A DNA stretch of 61,826 bases from an uncultured Clostridia bacterium (GCA_944383495.1 CALWPT010000016.1:1-61826); one strand, 5' to 3'. Shown: positions 34,287 through 43,076, counted from the stretch's first letter. The notes: generated from the sequence alone by a model not told the origin. Numbers and translations: made by a program.

Positions 34287-35210
34287 ATGGAAGCTGTTTT
34301 ACAAATTCAGCATCTCTGCAAATGGTTCGGCAAACGCAAGGTAATCGACGATATTTCCTTCTCCGTAAACGCGGGCGAGGTGTTTGGCTTTTTGGGCCCC
34401 AACGGAGCGGGCAAAACCACGACCATTAAAATGATTATGGGCTTTTTGTCCATCGACAGGGGAACGGTGGTCATTGACGGACTGGACCGCAGATTGAGGT
34501 ACGAGGCCGCCATGGCGAAAATCGGCGGAATTGTGGAAAACCCCGAAATGTATAAGGAGCTAAGCGGCCGGGTCAACCTGGAAATGTACGCCCGCCTTCA
34601 CGACGGCGTGACACCCGCCCGCATCGACGAGGTACTAGAACTAGTGGGAATGCAGAACCGCGCCCATGAAAAGGTGAAAAAGTATTCCTTGGGGATGAAG
34701 CAGCGGATCGGCCTGGCCCAGGCTCTGCTGCATCGCCCGAGGGTACTGATCCTGGACGAACCGACCAACGGCTTAGACCCTATGGGGATCAAGGAACTGC
34801 GGGATATTCTGAAGCGGATGGCCCACGAGGAAAGCATTGCGGTCTTTGTTTCCAGCCACATGCTCCCGGAAATGGAGCAAATGTGCGACCGGGTAGGGAT
34901 CATTAACAACGGAAGGCTGTTGGGGGTCAAGCCCATTGGGGCGCTGCTGGAGGAGGTGTCCGGCAAAGAGGTCTATCGGGTACTAACCACTTCAGCAGGC
35001 ATGGCCGCGTCCCTTGCTGTGCGGGCGGGGTATTCCGTGCAGGCCGAGGGCGGGGATTGGGCGGATATCGCCCTGCAAAAGGAGCAGGTGCCTCTATTTG
35101 TCGCCCTATTGGTGGAGAACCGCATTCCGGTTTACGGCGTCAGCCGGCTGGAGCAGTCGCTGGAGAGCGCCTTTATCCAAATCACGGGAGGGGGAAACAC
35201 CATTGCGTAA
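34287..35210 (+). CDS. ABC transporter ATP-binding protein (ABC-2/CcmA type)
   Basis: This 307-residue ATPase has Walker A GPNGAGKTT, signature YSLGMKQRIGLAQAL, Walker B VLILDEPTNGLDPMG and switch His in VFVSSHMLPEM. The C-terminal 80 residues are the variable region seen in bacitracin/lantibiotic-type exporters (DUF4162-like). It pairs with the permease whose TTG start overlaps its end by 8 bases. The exported substrate is unknown; antibiotics, peptides or lipids are all possible. Confidence 0.9.
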   Translation: MEAVLQIQHLCKWFGKRKVIDDISFSVNAGEVFGFLGPNGAGKTTTIKMIMGFLSIDRGTVVIDGLDRRLRYEAAMAKIGGIVENPEMYKELSGRVNLEMYARLHDGVTPARIDEVLELVGMQNRAHEKVKKYSLGMKQRIGLAQALLHRPRVLILDEPTNGLDPMGIKELRDILKRMAHEESIAVFVSSHMLPEMEQMCDRVGIINNGRLLGVKPIGALLEEVSGKEVYRVLTTSAGMAASLAVRAGYSVQAEGGDWADIALQKEQVPLFVALLVENRIPVYGVSRLEQSLESAFIQITGGGNTIA

Positions 35211-36765
35211 GCTAGGAGCGTTGTATGTCAACGAAATGACAAAAATGACCCGAAAGATCAGCATTTTGGTCCTGGCCGCTATCATGGCAGTCGTGACGGT
35301 AGGTATGGGCGCTCTGGTTAAAATAACGCAGGTCAACAACCGGCAGTACATCCTATATAGCGGCGCGGCCTCCACCCGGGAGGAGCTGGAGGAATCCATC
35401 CGGGAAGCCCAAGAGCAAATCCAGGATTGTCAGTCCCAACTGGAGAACCAAGCCCTGGGGGAGGAAGAAAGGCGAAATCTGCAAATGCAGCTCAACGATT
35501 TGCAGGTTACGGCGGAACGGGACCGGCTGGCGTTGAAATATAACCTGGCCGGGGAAAATCCCAACAGCTATTACACTGCCGCCCTGCAAGACCTGGCGGT
35601 CTACCGGCAAAAAACGGCCGGATTGGAATCAACCCCCAGCCAACAGCTTACCGCAGAGCAGAGATCAGACCAGGAAATCTGCGATTTGCTGGTGAAGTCC
35701 CTTGAGCAGGACAGCTTCCGCCTTTATACCGACGCCAAAATAAAAATGATTGAAGCGGACGATACGCTGAGCGAAGAAGAGAAACAAATCGAGATTGACT
35801 GCAGCGAGCTGCTGTACCAGGCGGAGCCCACCGGCCAGACAGCAGGCGGCGGCGGTTCGGCTTACGACCGGGCGGCCTCCAGGATCGGCCAGTACCGTTT
35901 GTCCCTGCTGAACAACGCAAATCTTGTGGAGGACGGCGGAAAAGAACCCCTGACCAATCAAAAGCGGGCTAAATTGGAGGACGCCCTTGCCGTTCTAACC
36001 TACCGGCTGCAAAACGGCCAGCTGCCGGCGGACTACGAATCGTACAGCTATTCTGAAATGGCGACTTTTGCTATGATGTCCATGGGCGTGCTGGTGCTGG
36101 GACTACTGATCATTATTTTAGCCGGCAGCGCGGTTTCGTCGGAAATGTCCACCGGCTCCATCAAATCCCTGATTATCGCCCCAGTAAAGCGCTGGAAAAT
36201 TCTTACTGCAAAAATTTTGGCGCTGCTGACGGTTTCGGTCTTAGGCCTTGCGCTTTGGTTTTTGACCTGGCTGGTTACCAGCGGCCTGCTGTTCGGCTTT
36301 GGCGGAGTGGATTACGTTTTTGCCTTGGGGGGATCGGTCTGCACCCTTCCGTATTATCTTTATATGGCGGCGCGTTTGCTGACGAATCTGATTCCCTTGT
36401 CCATTTATCTTTTGCTGGCGCTGATGCTTTCCGTGGTTACCAGAAACACCGCGGCGGCGGTTGGCGTGGGGATGGCGGTCACCTTTGGCGGAGAGATTGT
36501 CACGACGGTTCTAGCACAGCTTTCCGCCGGGGAATGGATGAAATTTGTTCCCTTCTACCATTTGTCCTTAGAGTCCAAATTTTTCCCCTTTGGCAGTTTG
36601 GAGCAATTGCTTTCGGGCTATGGGGGAGACATGAGCATGTTGGGTATGTCAATTCCCCGGATTGCCAATACATCGCTGGTATTTTCCCTTATTTACCTGG
36701 CGGCTTTGGCCCTTTGCATGGCATTGACAGCCTATGATTCCTTTATCCGCCGGGATATCAAATAA
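35203..36765 (+). CDS. ABC-2 type permease with large extracytoplasmic coiled-coil domain
   Basis: The protein has 520 residues from a TTG at 35203, behind GGAGGGGG; an in-frame ATG at 35236 is an alternative. The first membrane segment (about 20-40, ISILVLAAIMAVVTVGMG) is followed by some 240 extracytoplasmic residues rich in Glu/Gln/Arg heptads (EELEESIREAQEQIQDCQSQ). Five more membrane segments make up the ABC-2 core (MMSMGVLVLGLLIIILAGS and SSEMSTGSIKSLIIAPVKRWK). The layout resembles BceB-like or NatB-like exporters with a sensing domain. No two-component system is adjacent. Confidence 0.85.
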   Translation: MRKLGALYVNEMTKMTRKISILVLAAIMAVVTVGMGALVKITQVNNRQYILYSGAASTREELEESIREAQEQIQDCQSQLENQALGEEERRNLQMQLNDLQVTAERDRLALKYNLAGENPNSYYTAALQDLAVYRQKTAGLESTPSQQLTAEQRSDQEICDLLVKSLEQDSFRLYTDAKIKMIEADDTLSEEEKQIEIDCSELLYQAEPTGQTAGGGGSAYDRAASRIGQYRLSLLNNANLVEDGGKEPLTNQKRAKLEDALAVLTYRLQNGQLPADYESYSYSEMATFAMMSMGVLVLGLLIIILAGSAVSSEMSTGSIKSLIIAPVKRWKILTAKILALLTVSVLGLALWFLTWLVTSGLLFGFGGVDYVFALGGSVCTLPYYLYMAARLLTNLIPLSIYLLLALMLSVVTRNTAAAVGVGMAVTFGGEIVTTVLAQLSAGEWMKFVPFYHLSLESKFFPFGSLEQLLSGYGGDMSMLGMSIPRIANTSLVFSLIYLAALALCMALTAYDSFIRRDIK

Positions 36766-36826
36766 CAAAAATTACATGATAAACGCTTCTTTCCCGGGTA
36801 TGCTATGAGGGAAAGGAGCGCTTTTT

Positions 36827-37267
36827 ATGACAGAAATCAAGACCACTACCGAGGAGCTTTTGCAGTTCGTATATAAAAATTCTGAAATGGGCATCGTCAC
36901 CATCGACCAGCTTTTGGGAATTGTCAAGGACAAGGAATTTCGGGAGCAGTTAGAAACCCAGCGCAAGGAATACGGCGAGATCTGTCGGGAGGCAAAGGAA
37001 TTGCTGAATGAAAACGGCGTGGATGAAAAGGGCCTGAACGCCTTTCAGAAGGTGCGGTCCTACCTGATGATTGATATGGGAACCATGGCGGACAAATCTG
37101 TTTCCCATATTGCTGAGATGATGATGATCGGCAGCAATATGGGCGTGATTAAATCCCTCCAAAACCTGCGCCGCAACAAGGACGCGGAGCCCAAGATCAC
37201 AGCGTTGATGGAACGGCTGCACAAAACGGAGGAAAACAACGTCCAGCAGCTGAAAAAGTTTTTGTAA
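36827..37267 (+). CDS. Conserved all-helical protein of unknown function
   Basis: The 146-residue protein starts at an ATG behind GAAAGGAG. Four amphipathic helices can be traced (EELLQFVYKNSEMGIVTIDQ; FREQLETQRKEYGEICREAK; SYLMIDMGTMADKSVSHIAE; EPKITALMERLHKTEENN), suggesting a ferritin-like or DUF2383-like bundle. There are no clear metal ligands beyond single Glu and His positions, and no signal peptide. It is followed by a strong terminator, so it is the end of its unit. The function is unknown. Confidence 0.7.
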   Translation: MTEIKTTTEELLQFVYKNSEMGIVTIDQLLGIVKDKEFREQLETQRKEYGEICREAKELLNENGVDEKGLNAFQKVRSYLMIDMGTMADKSVSHIAEMMMIGSNMGVIKSLQNLRRNKDAEPKITALMERLHKTEENNVQQLKKFL

Positions 37268-37297
37268 GCCTTTTAAAAGGAGTGGGCTGACCAAAGC

Positions 37298-37344
37298 AAA
37301 ACCATAAAACCGCGGGCAAGCGTTGCCCGCGGTTTTGTGGTTTT
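37298..37344 (+). terminator. Terminator
   Basis: AAAACC(A)TAAAACCGCGGGCAA pairs with TTGCCCGCGGTTTTGTGGTTTT around a 3-4 base loop, 31 bases after the previous stop. Confidence 0.85.
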
Positions 37345-37484
37345 GAGCGAAAAAAAGCCAGCTTTTGCTCCTTGCACGACCGGCATCATGGTTCAGAACT
37401 AAACCTGGCAAAAAATAAATCCGTACATTTTGCCGGTACAAATCCCTATTTTGATAAGATAGAAATATCCGAACCCCAGCAGTA

Positions 37485-37511
37485 ACGGAAACGGAGGGCA
37501 TTCATATAATG
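37485..37511 (+). promoter_or_regulatory. Possible SigK-type promoter
   Basis: AC (37485-37486), 16 bases, CATATAATG (37503-37511) fits the late mother-cell SigK pattern AC-N16-CATANNNTA except the last base. A SigA-like alternative (TTGCCG at 37430-37435, 17 bases, GATAAG at 37453-37458) lies just upstream. Confidence 0.35.
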
Positions 37512-37621
37512 TATTGAAGTTCACGCCTTCAAACAAGCTAATCCTAACCCGTCCCCGGCTGTCCGGCGGCGGCCGGGGACGGCTGGATCAGAATCATTCC
37601 GCCGGAGAAAAGGAGTTTTTT

Positions 37622-38437
37622 ATGCCAGACCAAAAATTCGCATGCAATTCGGGCGTGCCCGGCAGCTTTAAGGAAGCCTGCTGTATCGACGCAGGCAGAA
37701 TTTACGACAGCTGCTGTGATCGCGACTGCCTGGAGGATCTGCGGGTGTATTTCACCGAGGAAAACCAGGAGCTGCTTCAGCACGCCATATCTGCAAAAGT
37801 GAAATGTGCTGAAATTTTGAGGACGTACATCGACGTGGAACCCGTCACCTTTAACCGGGGATTTTATTCCTGCGACATAACCTTCTTCTTCCTGCTGAAG
37901 GTGGAGGTCATCTGTTCTCCCAACACAGCGCCGGTTTGCATTAACGGCATCAGCGTGTTCGATAAAAAGGTCATTCTGTACGGCAGCGAGGGCTCGGTAC
38001 AGACCTTTTGCAGCACCATGAAGGAGGACGACCCGGATCCCCAATTTTCCTCCAATAACCAACCCAAATGCTGTGTGCAGGTTGTTGATCCGGTGGTGCT
38101 GGATTCCCAGCTCTGCGAGATCCGAAACAGCTGTGATTTAAGCTGCCATTTGCCCAGCTGCGTTATGCGGAGCCTGGGCGGGGATATCTGCACCCGTTCG
38201 GGATTCAGCAAAGGCTTGTACGTTACTTTGGGCGTTTTTTCCATTGTGCAGTTGATCCGCAACGTCCAGATGCTTATTCCTGTTTACGACTTCTGTATTC
38301 CTCAAAAGGAATGCAGCTGCAACAACGACAGCCCCTGCGAAATGTTTGATCGGATCAAATTCCCCACAGAGGAATTCTTCCCGCCCAAGCTGAAAAAAAC
38401 GGATCAAAGCTGCTGCAACTCATGCTGCAATAATTAA
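37622..38437 (+). CDS. Cysteine-rich conserved clostridial protein, probably spore-associated
   Basis: The 271-residue protein starts at the ATG at 37622, behind AAAAGGAG. It has 26 cysteines, about one in ten residues, including CC pairs near the start (EACCIDAG, DSCCDRDC), in the middle (PKCCVQVVD) and at the very end (SCCNSCCNN). The core has beta-strand character (VEPVTFNRGFYSCDITFFFLLKVEV). No signal peptide is visible, so the cysteines suggest disulphide cross-linking or metal binding after mother-cell synthesis, as in coat proteins. I recognise it as a conserved unnamed clostridial type, not an assigned family. Confidence 0.75.
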   Translation: MPDQKFACNSGVPGSFKEACCIDAGRIYDSCCDRDCLEDLRVYFTEENQELLQHAISAKVKCAEILRTYIDVEPVTFNRGFYSCDITFFFLLKVEVICSPNTAPVCINGISVFDKKVILYGSEGSVQTFCSTMKEDDPDPQFSSNNQPKCCVQVVDPVVLDSQLCEIRNSCDLSCHLPSCVMRSLGGDICTRSGFSKGLYVTLGVFSIVQLIRNVQMLIPVYDFCIPQKECSCNNDSPCEMFDRIKFPTEEFFPPKLKKTDQSCCNSCCNN

Positions 38438-38451
38438 TAAGCTGCGCTTGC

Positions 38452-38496
38452 AAAAGCGGCCCTGCGGAACATCCGCGGGGCCGCTTTCTTTTTTTG
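38452..38496 (+). terminator. Terminator
   Basis: AAGCGGCCCTGCGGA / TCCGCGGGGCCGCTT with a 3-base loop, followed by TCTTTTTTT. Confidence 0.9.
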
Positions 38497-38758
38497 GTGC
38501 GTGTTGGTATTTTCCCATTTTTTTAGTATGCAATTATAATATGGAAATCATCCATATAGTTTTATCTTTTCCTTGTTATTTGCTATAATAATATTAAAAA
38601 TGTGAATATATTAAACCTATTTATTTCTAAAATGAAGTATTGCCATAGAAATGCAGCAGCAGTTAAATCATTTCTCATAAAAATACCGCAATCTGGAAAA
38701 TAATAGCGCCGAACTAAAATCTCGTAATAAATCCACCATTTTAAAGGAGGAAATCAAC
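38497..38758. other. AT-rich intergenic region
   Basis: A TATAAT box occurs near 38582 without a good -35 partner, so the promoter of the following XRE gene is not firmly placed. Several short AT inverted repeats are present. No ORF, RNA gene or operator could be supported. Confidence 0.4.
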
Positions 38759-38980
38759 ATGTATCGGAGAATCAAGGATATGCGCGTGGATCACGATTTA
38801 ACCCAGGTTAAAATAGCCAGCAGACTGCATATAGACCAGTCTACCTATTCCGATTACGAAACCGGGCGGATTTCCATTCCGGTGGAGGCCTTGATCCGGC
38901 TGGCAGATTTCTACGGCGTAAGCGTGGATTATCTCTTGGAGCGCACGGATATCAGAGAGGCAGCGGGAAAAGAAAAATAG
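38759..38980 (+). CDS. Small XRE-family regulator
   Basis: The 73-residue single-domain HTH_3 protein starts at an ATG after AAAGGAGG. The helix-turn-helix spans LTQVKIASRLHIDQSTYSDYETGR, and the domain ends in FYGVSVDYLLERTD. There is no effector or dimerisation domain. It precedes a MATE transporter in the same direction with about 150 bases between, and may regulate it. The target is inferred. Confidence 0.85.
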   Translation: MYRRIKDMRVDHDLTQVKIASRLHIDQSTYSDYETGRISIPVEALIRLADFYGVSVDYLLERTDIREAAGKEK

Positions 38981-39005
38981 CAAGCCCCGTTAACCTGACC
39001 AGACC

Positions 39006-39034
39006 TTTTCAATCGATTGCTTTTGTGATATACT
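39006..39034 (+). promoter_or_regulatory. Promoter of MATE gene
   Basis: TTTTCA (39006-39011), 17 bases, TATACT (39029-39034). The transcript would begin near 39041 and carry a leader of about 90 bases with inverted repeats. Confidence 0.45.
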
Positions 39035-39049
39035 GAATAAAGTATGGGA

Positions 39050-39086
39050 GTTTTCCCTAAACAGAATGCGAGGGGAAAACGCTGTT
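39050..39086 (+). promoter_or_regulatory. Structured leader of MATE gene
   Basis: GTTTTCCC (39050-39057) pairs with GGGAAAAC (39073-39080). AACAG in its loop (39060-39064) can pair with CTGTT just after it (39082-39086). The interleaved pairings could be alternative or pseudoknotted. No known riboswitch consensus was recognised. Confidence 0.3.
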
Positions 39087-39131
39087 AACCGATCCAACCA
39101 ATATCACTACAGATGGAAAAGGACATTTTAT

Positions 39132-40523
39132 ATGAGAATATTTGATCCACGGGCTTTGGTGGGAAAAATCCCCGTTGCAGGAGAACTGCCCTCCCAGCGG
39201 GAGATTCTGCTGCGTACCTTTTGGGTGGCGTGGCCTTCCATTTTAGAGTCCTTTCTGATCAGCCTAGTGGGACTCATTGATACCATAATGGTAGGCGGTC
39301 TGGGATCTTACGCCATCGCGGCAGTGGGATTGACCACCCAACCAAAATTTATTGCCTTGGCGATGTTTCTATCGCTCAACGTGGCGGTATCCACTATCGT
39401 TGCCCGCCGCAAAGGGGAGGAGGATCAGGACAGCGCCAACCGGACTCTCATGCAAGCCCTGCTCCTGACAGGAATATTAACGGTGCTCGTCACGGTTATC
39501 TGTGTGGCGCTCGCCGACCCAATCATTCGTTTTGCCGGTTCTCAGCCGGATACCCATGCCGCGGCGGTTTCTTATTTCCGAATTATTATGGGCGGCATGG
39601 TGTTCAACACCGTCTCCATGGTCATTAACGCCGCTCAGCGGGGGGCGGGAAACACACGCGTTGCCATGCGCGCCAACCTGGTTTCCAATGGGGTCAACAT
39701 CTTGCTTAATTACCTTTTGATCGGGGGGAATCTGGGATTTCCCAAGCTTGGAGTGAGTGGAGCAGCCATTGCCACGGTAACAGGCTCGGTCTTTGCCTGT
39801 GGGCTGAGTATACTTTCCGCTGCCCATCGGGATGGCTTTATTTCCTTTCGCCATGCGCCCCGGCTGCGCTTTGACAAAAAAACCATGAGCGCCATCGCCA
39901 ATATCGGCTCCAGCACTCTGGCGGAGCAGATTTTTCTCCGAATCGGTTTTTTGGCCTATGCGATCTTGGTTGCGAGACTGGGCACCATCGCGTTTGCCGC
40001 TCATCAAATCGGCATGAACTTTATGTCGATCTCCTTTTCCTTTGGGGACGGGCTTTCCGTTGCATCAATTACGCTGGTGGGCCAGAGCCTGGGGGCTGGC
40101 CGCAAGGATATGGCGAAGGTTTACGGCAGCGTATGCCAGCGGTCGGGGCTTTTGTTCGCCTGCGCTTTATCGGTGATTTTCCTTTCCTGCAGCCGGCTGA
40201 TCTTCCGCCTGTTTTCCAACGATGAGCAGATCTTACAGTATGGGACCATGATCATGGCGATGATGACGGTAATTGTCTTTCTGCAAATTTCCCAGGTGGT
40301 TTTTTCCGGGTGCCTGCGGGGGGCGGGAGATACTCGGTATACCGCCCTTGTTTCCCTGATCAGCGTGGCGATTATTCGGCCGGGGGGCGGCTGGCTTTTC
40401 TGCTATCCCCTCCGGCTGGGGCTGTTCGGCGCGTGGCTGGGATTGGCAGTCGACCAGTTTATGCGGTTTATTTTGACCTGGCTCCGGTTCCGGCAGGGCA
40501 AATGGATGGATCGGAAAATATAG
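39132..40523 (+). CDS. MATE family efflux transporter
   Basis: The protein has 463 residues from the ATG at 39132, behind AAAGGA (an upstream in-frame ATG at 39066 lacks a ribosome site and lies in the structured leader). Twelve membrane segments in two halves are evident, with the family-typical LIDTIMVGGLGSYAIAAVGL near the start, INAAQRGAGNTR, and the symmetric ASITLVGQSLGAGRK and FSGCLRGAGDTRYTA motifs in the second half. It exports cationic drugs or metabolites using H+ or Na+. Substrates are unknown. A small XRE regulator precedes it. Confidence 0.93.
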   Translation: MRIFDPRALVGKIPVAGELPSQREILLRTFWVAWPSILESFLISLVGLIDTIMVGGLGSYAIAAVGLTTQPKFIALAMFLSLNVAVSTIVARRKGEEDQDSANRTLMQALLLTGILTVLVTVICVALADPIIRFAGSQPDTHAAAVSYFRIIMGGMVFNTVSMVINAAQRGAGNTRVAMRANLVSNGVNILLNYLLIGGNLGFPKLGVSGAAIATVTGSVFACGLSILSAAHRDGFISFRHAPRLRFDKKTMSAIANIGSSTLAEQIFLRIGFLAYAILVARLGTIAFAAHQIGMNFMSISFSFGDGLSVASITLVGQSLGAGRKDMAKVYGSVCQRSGLLFACALSVIFLSCSRLIFRLFSNDEQILQYGTMIMAMMTVIVFLQISQVVFSGCLRGAGDTRYTALVSLISVAIIRPGGGWLFCYPLRLGLFGAWLGLAVDQFMRFILTWLRFRQGKWMDRKI

Positions 40524-40542
40524 AATTATTGCCGCACGGAAA

Positions 40543-40576
40543 ACCGCGGCGCCCTTTTTTCAAGGGCGCCGCGGTT
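40543..40576. terminator. Bidirectional terminator between MATE and acetyltransferase genes
   Basis: AACCGCGGCGCCCTT and its perfect complement around a TTTTC loop, between convergent stops. Confidence 0.85.
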
Positions 40577-40579
40577 CTC

Positions 40580-41212
40580 TCATAGCTGGTTTTTATTTGG
40601 GTCCAGATGCTGCTCCTTGATCCTGCGGTCTTTAAAATAATACTCCTCGTCGTGCGGACCAATCTCCCGCAGCACCCGGCAGGGGTTCCCAACAGCCACC
40701 ACTCCCGCCGGAATGTCTTTTGTTACCACGCTCCCGGCGCCGATTACGGAGTGATCCCCAATGGTAACGCCGGGAAGTATAACGGCTCCAGCCCCGATCC
40801 AGCAGTTTCGGCCAATATGGACGGGAACGTTATACTGATACACCCGTTCCCGCAGCCTTGGCGAAATCGGATGCCCGGCGGTGGCGATGGTCACATTGGG
40901 CCCGATCATTGTGTAATCCCCCACAAAAATATGGGTGTCGTCCACCAGCGTTAGACTGAAATTCACGTAAATATGACTTCCGAAATGAACATGCTTTCCG
41001 CCCCAGTTGGCGTGAAGCGGCGGCTCAATATAGCAGCCCGTTCCAATTTCGGCAAACATTTCCTGTAGCATTTCCTTCCGTTTGGCAGCTTCGGTTGGGC
41101 GTGTGTTGTTAAAGTCGTATAAGCGGTCCAGGCACGCTGCCTGTTCCTGCATCAGCTGTTCGTCGCCCGTAAAATACAGCTCTCCGCTGTGCATTTTTCC
41201 TTTCGGCTCCAT
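40580..41212 (-). CDS. Sugar O-acetyltransferase (maltose/galactoside acetyltransferase type)
   Basis: The 210-residue left-handed beta-helix enzyme has an N-terminal Maa helical segment (MHSGELYFTGDEQLMQEQ), then hexapeptide repeats (IGPNVTIATAGHPISP with catalytic His, IGRNCWIGAGAVILPGVTIG, VIGAGSVVTKDIPAG). It transfers acetyl from acetyl-CoA to a sugar hydroxyl. The true acceptor cannot be told. It stands alone between a terminator and the cell-wall locus. Confidence 0.92.
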   Translation of the reverse strand: MEPKGKMHSGELYFTGDEQLMQEQAACLDRLYDFNNTRPTEAAKRKEMLQEMFAEIGTGCYIEPPLHANWGGKHVHFGSHIYVNFSLTLVDDTHIFVGDYTMIGPNVTIATAGHPISPRLRERVYQYNVPVHIGRNCWIGAGAVILPGVTIGDHSVIGAGSVVTKDIPAGVVAVGNPCRVLREIGPHDEEYYFKDRRIKEQHLDPNKNQL

Positions 41213-41330
41213 GCATTTCCCCCATTCCCTATTTAGCGGCTTTTGCCTTTTATTATACCCGCTTCAGCTTTCATTGGCAATAGGGAAACGCATGGCTCAG
41301 CAGCGAAATTGCCGTTTCGTTATGGGCTTT

Positions 41331-42548
41331 CTATGGTCCCTGCCCAGCAGCCGTTCCCGACGGCTGCTGCTGGGCGTTCTGCGGCGGCCCGGCGGCTTTT
41401 TGCCCTTTTTCTCCGGTGGCCGGCTGCTCTGTTTCCGGCTGTGTTGCGGGGGCTGTTGTTGGCTGCGTCGTAGTAGGCGGCGGCGCGGTGCGAGGCTGGA
41501 TATCGGCCGGATATTCCGGATCCCTGATATCGTAAACCCGGCTGTATTCCTTCGTTTCTACATTCTTCCAAACCGCGGATCGGTTGCGGCTCAAAAGCTT
41601 GACGATTTGATAGCAATCAATCCAAATCTCGTTGTTTCCTTCCTTCTGGGACTCGTCGAAAATCAATTGGATGCCAAAATGCAGATGGTTCTGCGTAATG
41701 TTATTGACGTTTTCCTCCGTGCTGTACCCCGTGCGGCCCAGGTATCCAATCACATCCCCTGCCTTGACGATGGAGCCCTCCTCCAGCGATTTGTTAAAGG
41801 GAAAGTTTTTTCGAAGATGCGCATAGTAGTAGTATCGTTTTTTGTCAAAGCTGCGGATCCCAATCCGCCAGCCGCCGTATTGGTTCCAGCCCAGCGCCTC
41901 AACGGTTCCGCCCTCCACGGCGATGATGGGCGTTCCAATATACCCCAGGATATCGTTTCCCAGGTGCTTGCGCCGAAAGCCGTACGACCGGCTGTTGCCG
42001 AAATCATCGTAATGGCTGTAGCCATACCCTTTCGCAATGGGGAAAAAGACCTTCAGCCCGTACTTTTTTCCCCATCGTTTTCCGGTGGGGGAGGCTTCGT
42101 CCTTGACCTCAATCTCATATTCCCCCACGAATTCCCCCAGCACGGCGGTGTATGCCTCTAAATAATAATCGTAGTATTTTTTGCCGCTTTCCGTCAGTTC
42201 CTCCATGGTGACTCCCTTACGCAGCTTATCTGCCACGACATCCAGCTGCGAAGCCTTGAAGCTCTTGAAGTTTCCGCCGTTTTGCAGTGCCTGGTAAGCC
42301 AGCAGCTCAATCCAGTTTAGCTTTACCTCTTCCGTTTGCGATTGGATATCCAGCCGCATAGCTTTATCCATGGCTTCATAGGTGGGGCCGAAATCCACCC
42401 ACTTTATAAAATCTTTTTGGGCCTGTGGTTCTTCCTCGCCTTCTCTGGCGACCGCATACAGGGCGCAGCCTCCCGCGGCCACAACGGCGCATAAAATAAC
42501 TGCCGCGGCCACCAGTGTCAGCTTTTTCAGCCGAAGGCTTACATACAT
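41331..42548 (-). CDS. Membrane-anchored M23 metallopeptidase (LytM type)
   Basis: The protein has 405 residues from the ATG at 42548, behind GGGGAG. It has a membrane anchor at residues 10-30 (LTLVAAAVILCAVVAAGG) and an extracytoplasmic helical region. The peptidase domain follows with intact zinc motifs: KHLGNDILG (HxxxD) and QNHLHFGIQ (HxH). A Pro/Thr/Gln-rich tail of about 45 residues could pass through or bind the wall. It is probably an endopeptidase of peptidoglycan. It is divergent from a three-gene unit with SpoIID-like and peptidoglycan-binding proteins, so it may work in spore-wall remodelling. SpoIIQ-like placement is possible. Confidence 0.88.
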   Translation of the reverse strand: MYVSLRLKKLTLVAAAVILCAVVAAGGCALYAVAREGEEEPQAQKDFIKWVDFGPTYEAMDKAMRLDIQSQTEEVKLNWIELLAYQALQNGGNFKSFKASQLDVVADKLRKGVTMEELTESGKKYYDYYLEAYTAVLGEFVGEYEIEVKDEASPTGKRWGKKYGLKVFFPIAKGYGYSHYDDFGNSRSYGFRRKHLGNDILGYIGTPIIAVEGGTVEALGWNQYGGWRIGIRSFDKKRYYYYAHLRKNFPFNKSLEEGSIVKAGDVIGYLGRTGYSTEENVNNITQNHLHFGIQLIFDESQKEGNNEIWIDCYQIVKLLSRNRSAVWKNVETKEYSRVYDIRDPEYPADIQPRTAPPPTTTQPTTAPATQPETEQPATGEKGQKAAGPPQNAQQQPSGTAAGQGP

Positions 42549-42618
42549 GATTCGACTCCCCTTCCTCTCCAAAATTATGCAGCGAAAAGGCGGGAAATAA
42601 CCGAAAAGCCCAAACAGG

Positions 42619-42648
42619 GGCATATTCACTTTTGCAGCCCCATATATT
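42619..42648 (+). promoter_or_regulatory. SigE-type sporulation promoter
   Basis: GGCATATT (42619-42626), 14 bases, CATATATT (42641-42648). The mother-cell SigE consensus is about GTCATATT, 13-15 bases, CATACAAT, so 13 of 16 positions match. It lies 34 bases before the first gene of the peptidoglycan-binding unit. No SigA boxes were evident there. Confidence 0.55.
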
Positions 42649-42681
42649 TCAATGGTAAACCAATTGTGAGGGGGAATTTAT

Positions 42682-43059
42682 ATGGCAACCGGCACATTTG
42701 CCGCTCGGGTCTACACATCCAAGAGCCTATTGCCCATCGAAGGCGCAAAGGTGACCATTTTATCCAAGGAAGGGGATCTGATCGCGTTTCGGCTGACCAA
42801 CGAAGACGGACTCACCGACACAGTGGATCTGGAAGCGCCTGACGCGGCCTCTTCCCTAACGCCCGAAAGCGACGGCGCCGCCTTTGCGGTCTATGACCTG
42901 CGGCTGGATCATCCGAATTACTATGTGGAATTCATAGAGGACGTTCAAATTTTCGCGGGGATTAAAAGCTGGGAGGAATTTGCCCTGGTGCCCCTGGAGG
43001 AATTTGCGTCTCCCCGGTCCCAGGTGCGGGTGCATCAGGTTGTTCCTCAAAATCTGTAA
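42682..43059 (+). CDS. Small beta-sandwich protein of spore/cell-wall unit
   Basis: The 125-residue protein starts at an ATG behind GAGGGGGA. The pattern TFAARVYTSKSLLPIEGAKV, then TNEDGLTDTVDL, is that of a carboxypeptidase-regulatory-like (transthyretin-like) beta sandwich. The rest (NYYVEFIEDVQIFAGI) continues as strands. No signal peptide is visible, which would fit synthesis in the mother cell rather than export. It is the first gene of a three-gene unit. Confidence 0.7.
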   Translation: MATGTFAARVYTSKSLLPIEGAKVTILSKEGDLIAFRLTNEDGLTDTVDLEAPDAASSLTPESDGAAFAVYDLRLDHPNYYVEFIEDVQIFAGIKSWEEFALVPLEEFASPRSQVRVHQVVPQNL

Positions 43060-43076
43060 AAAGGGAGGCTTTGTCT

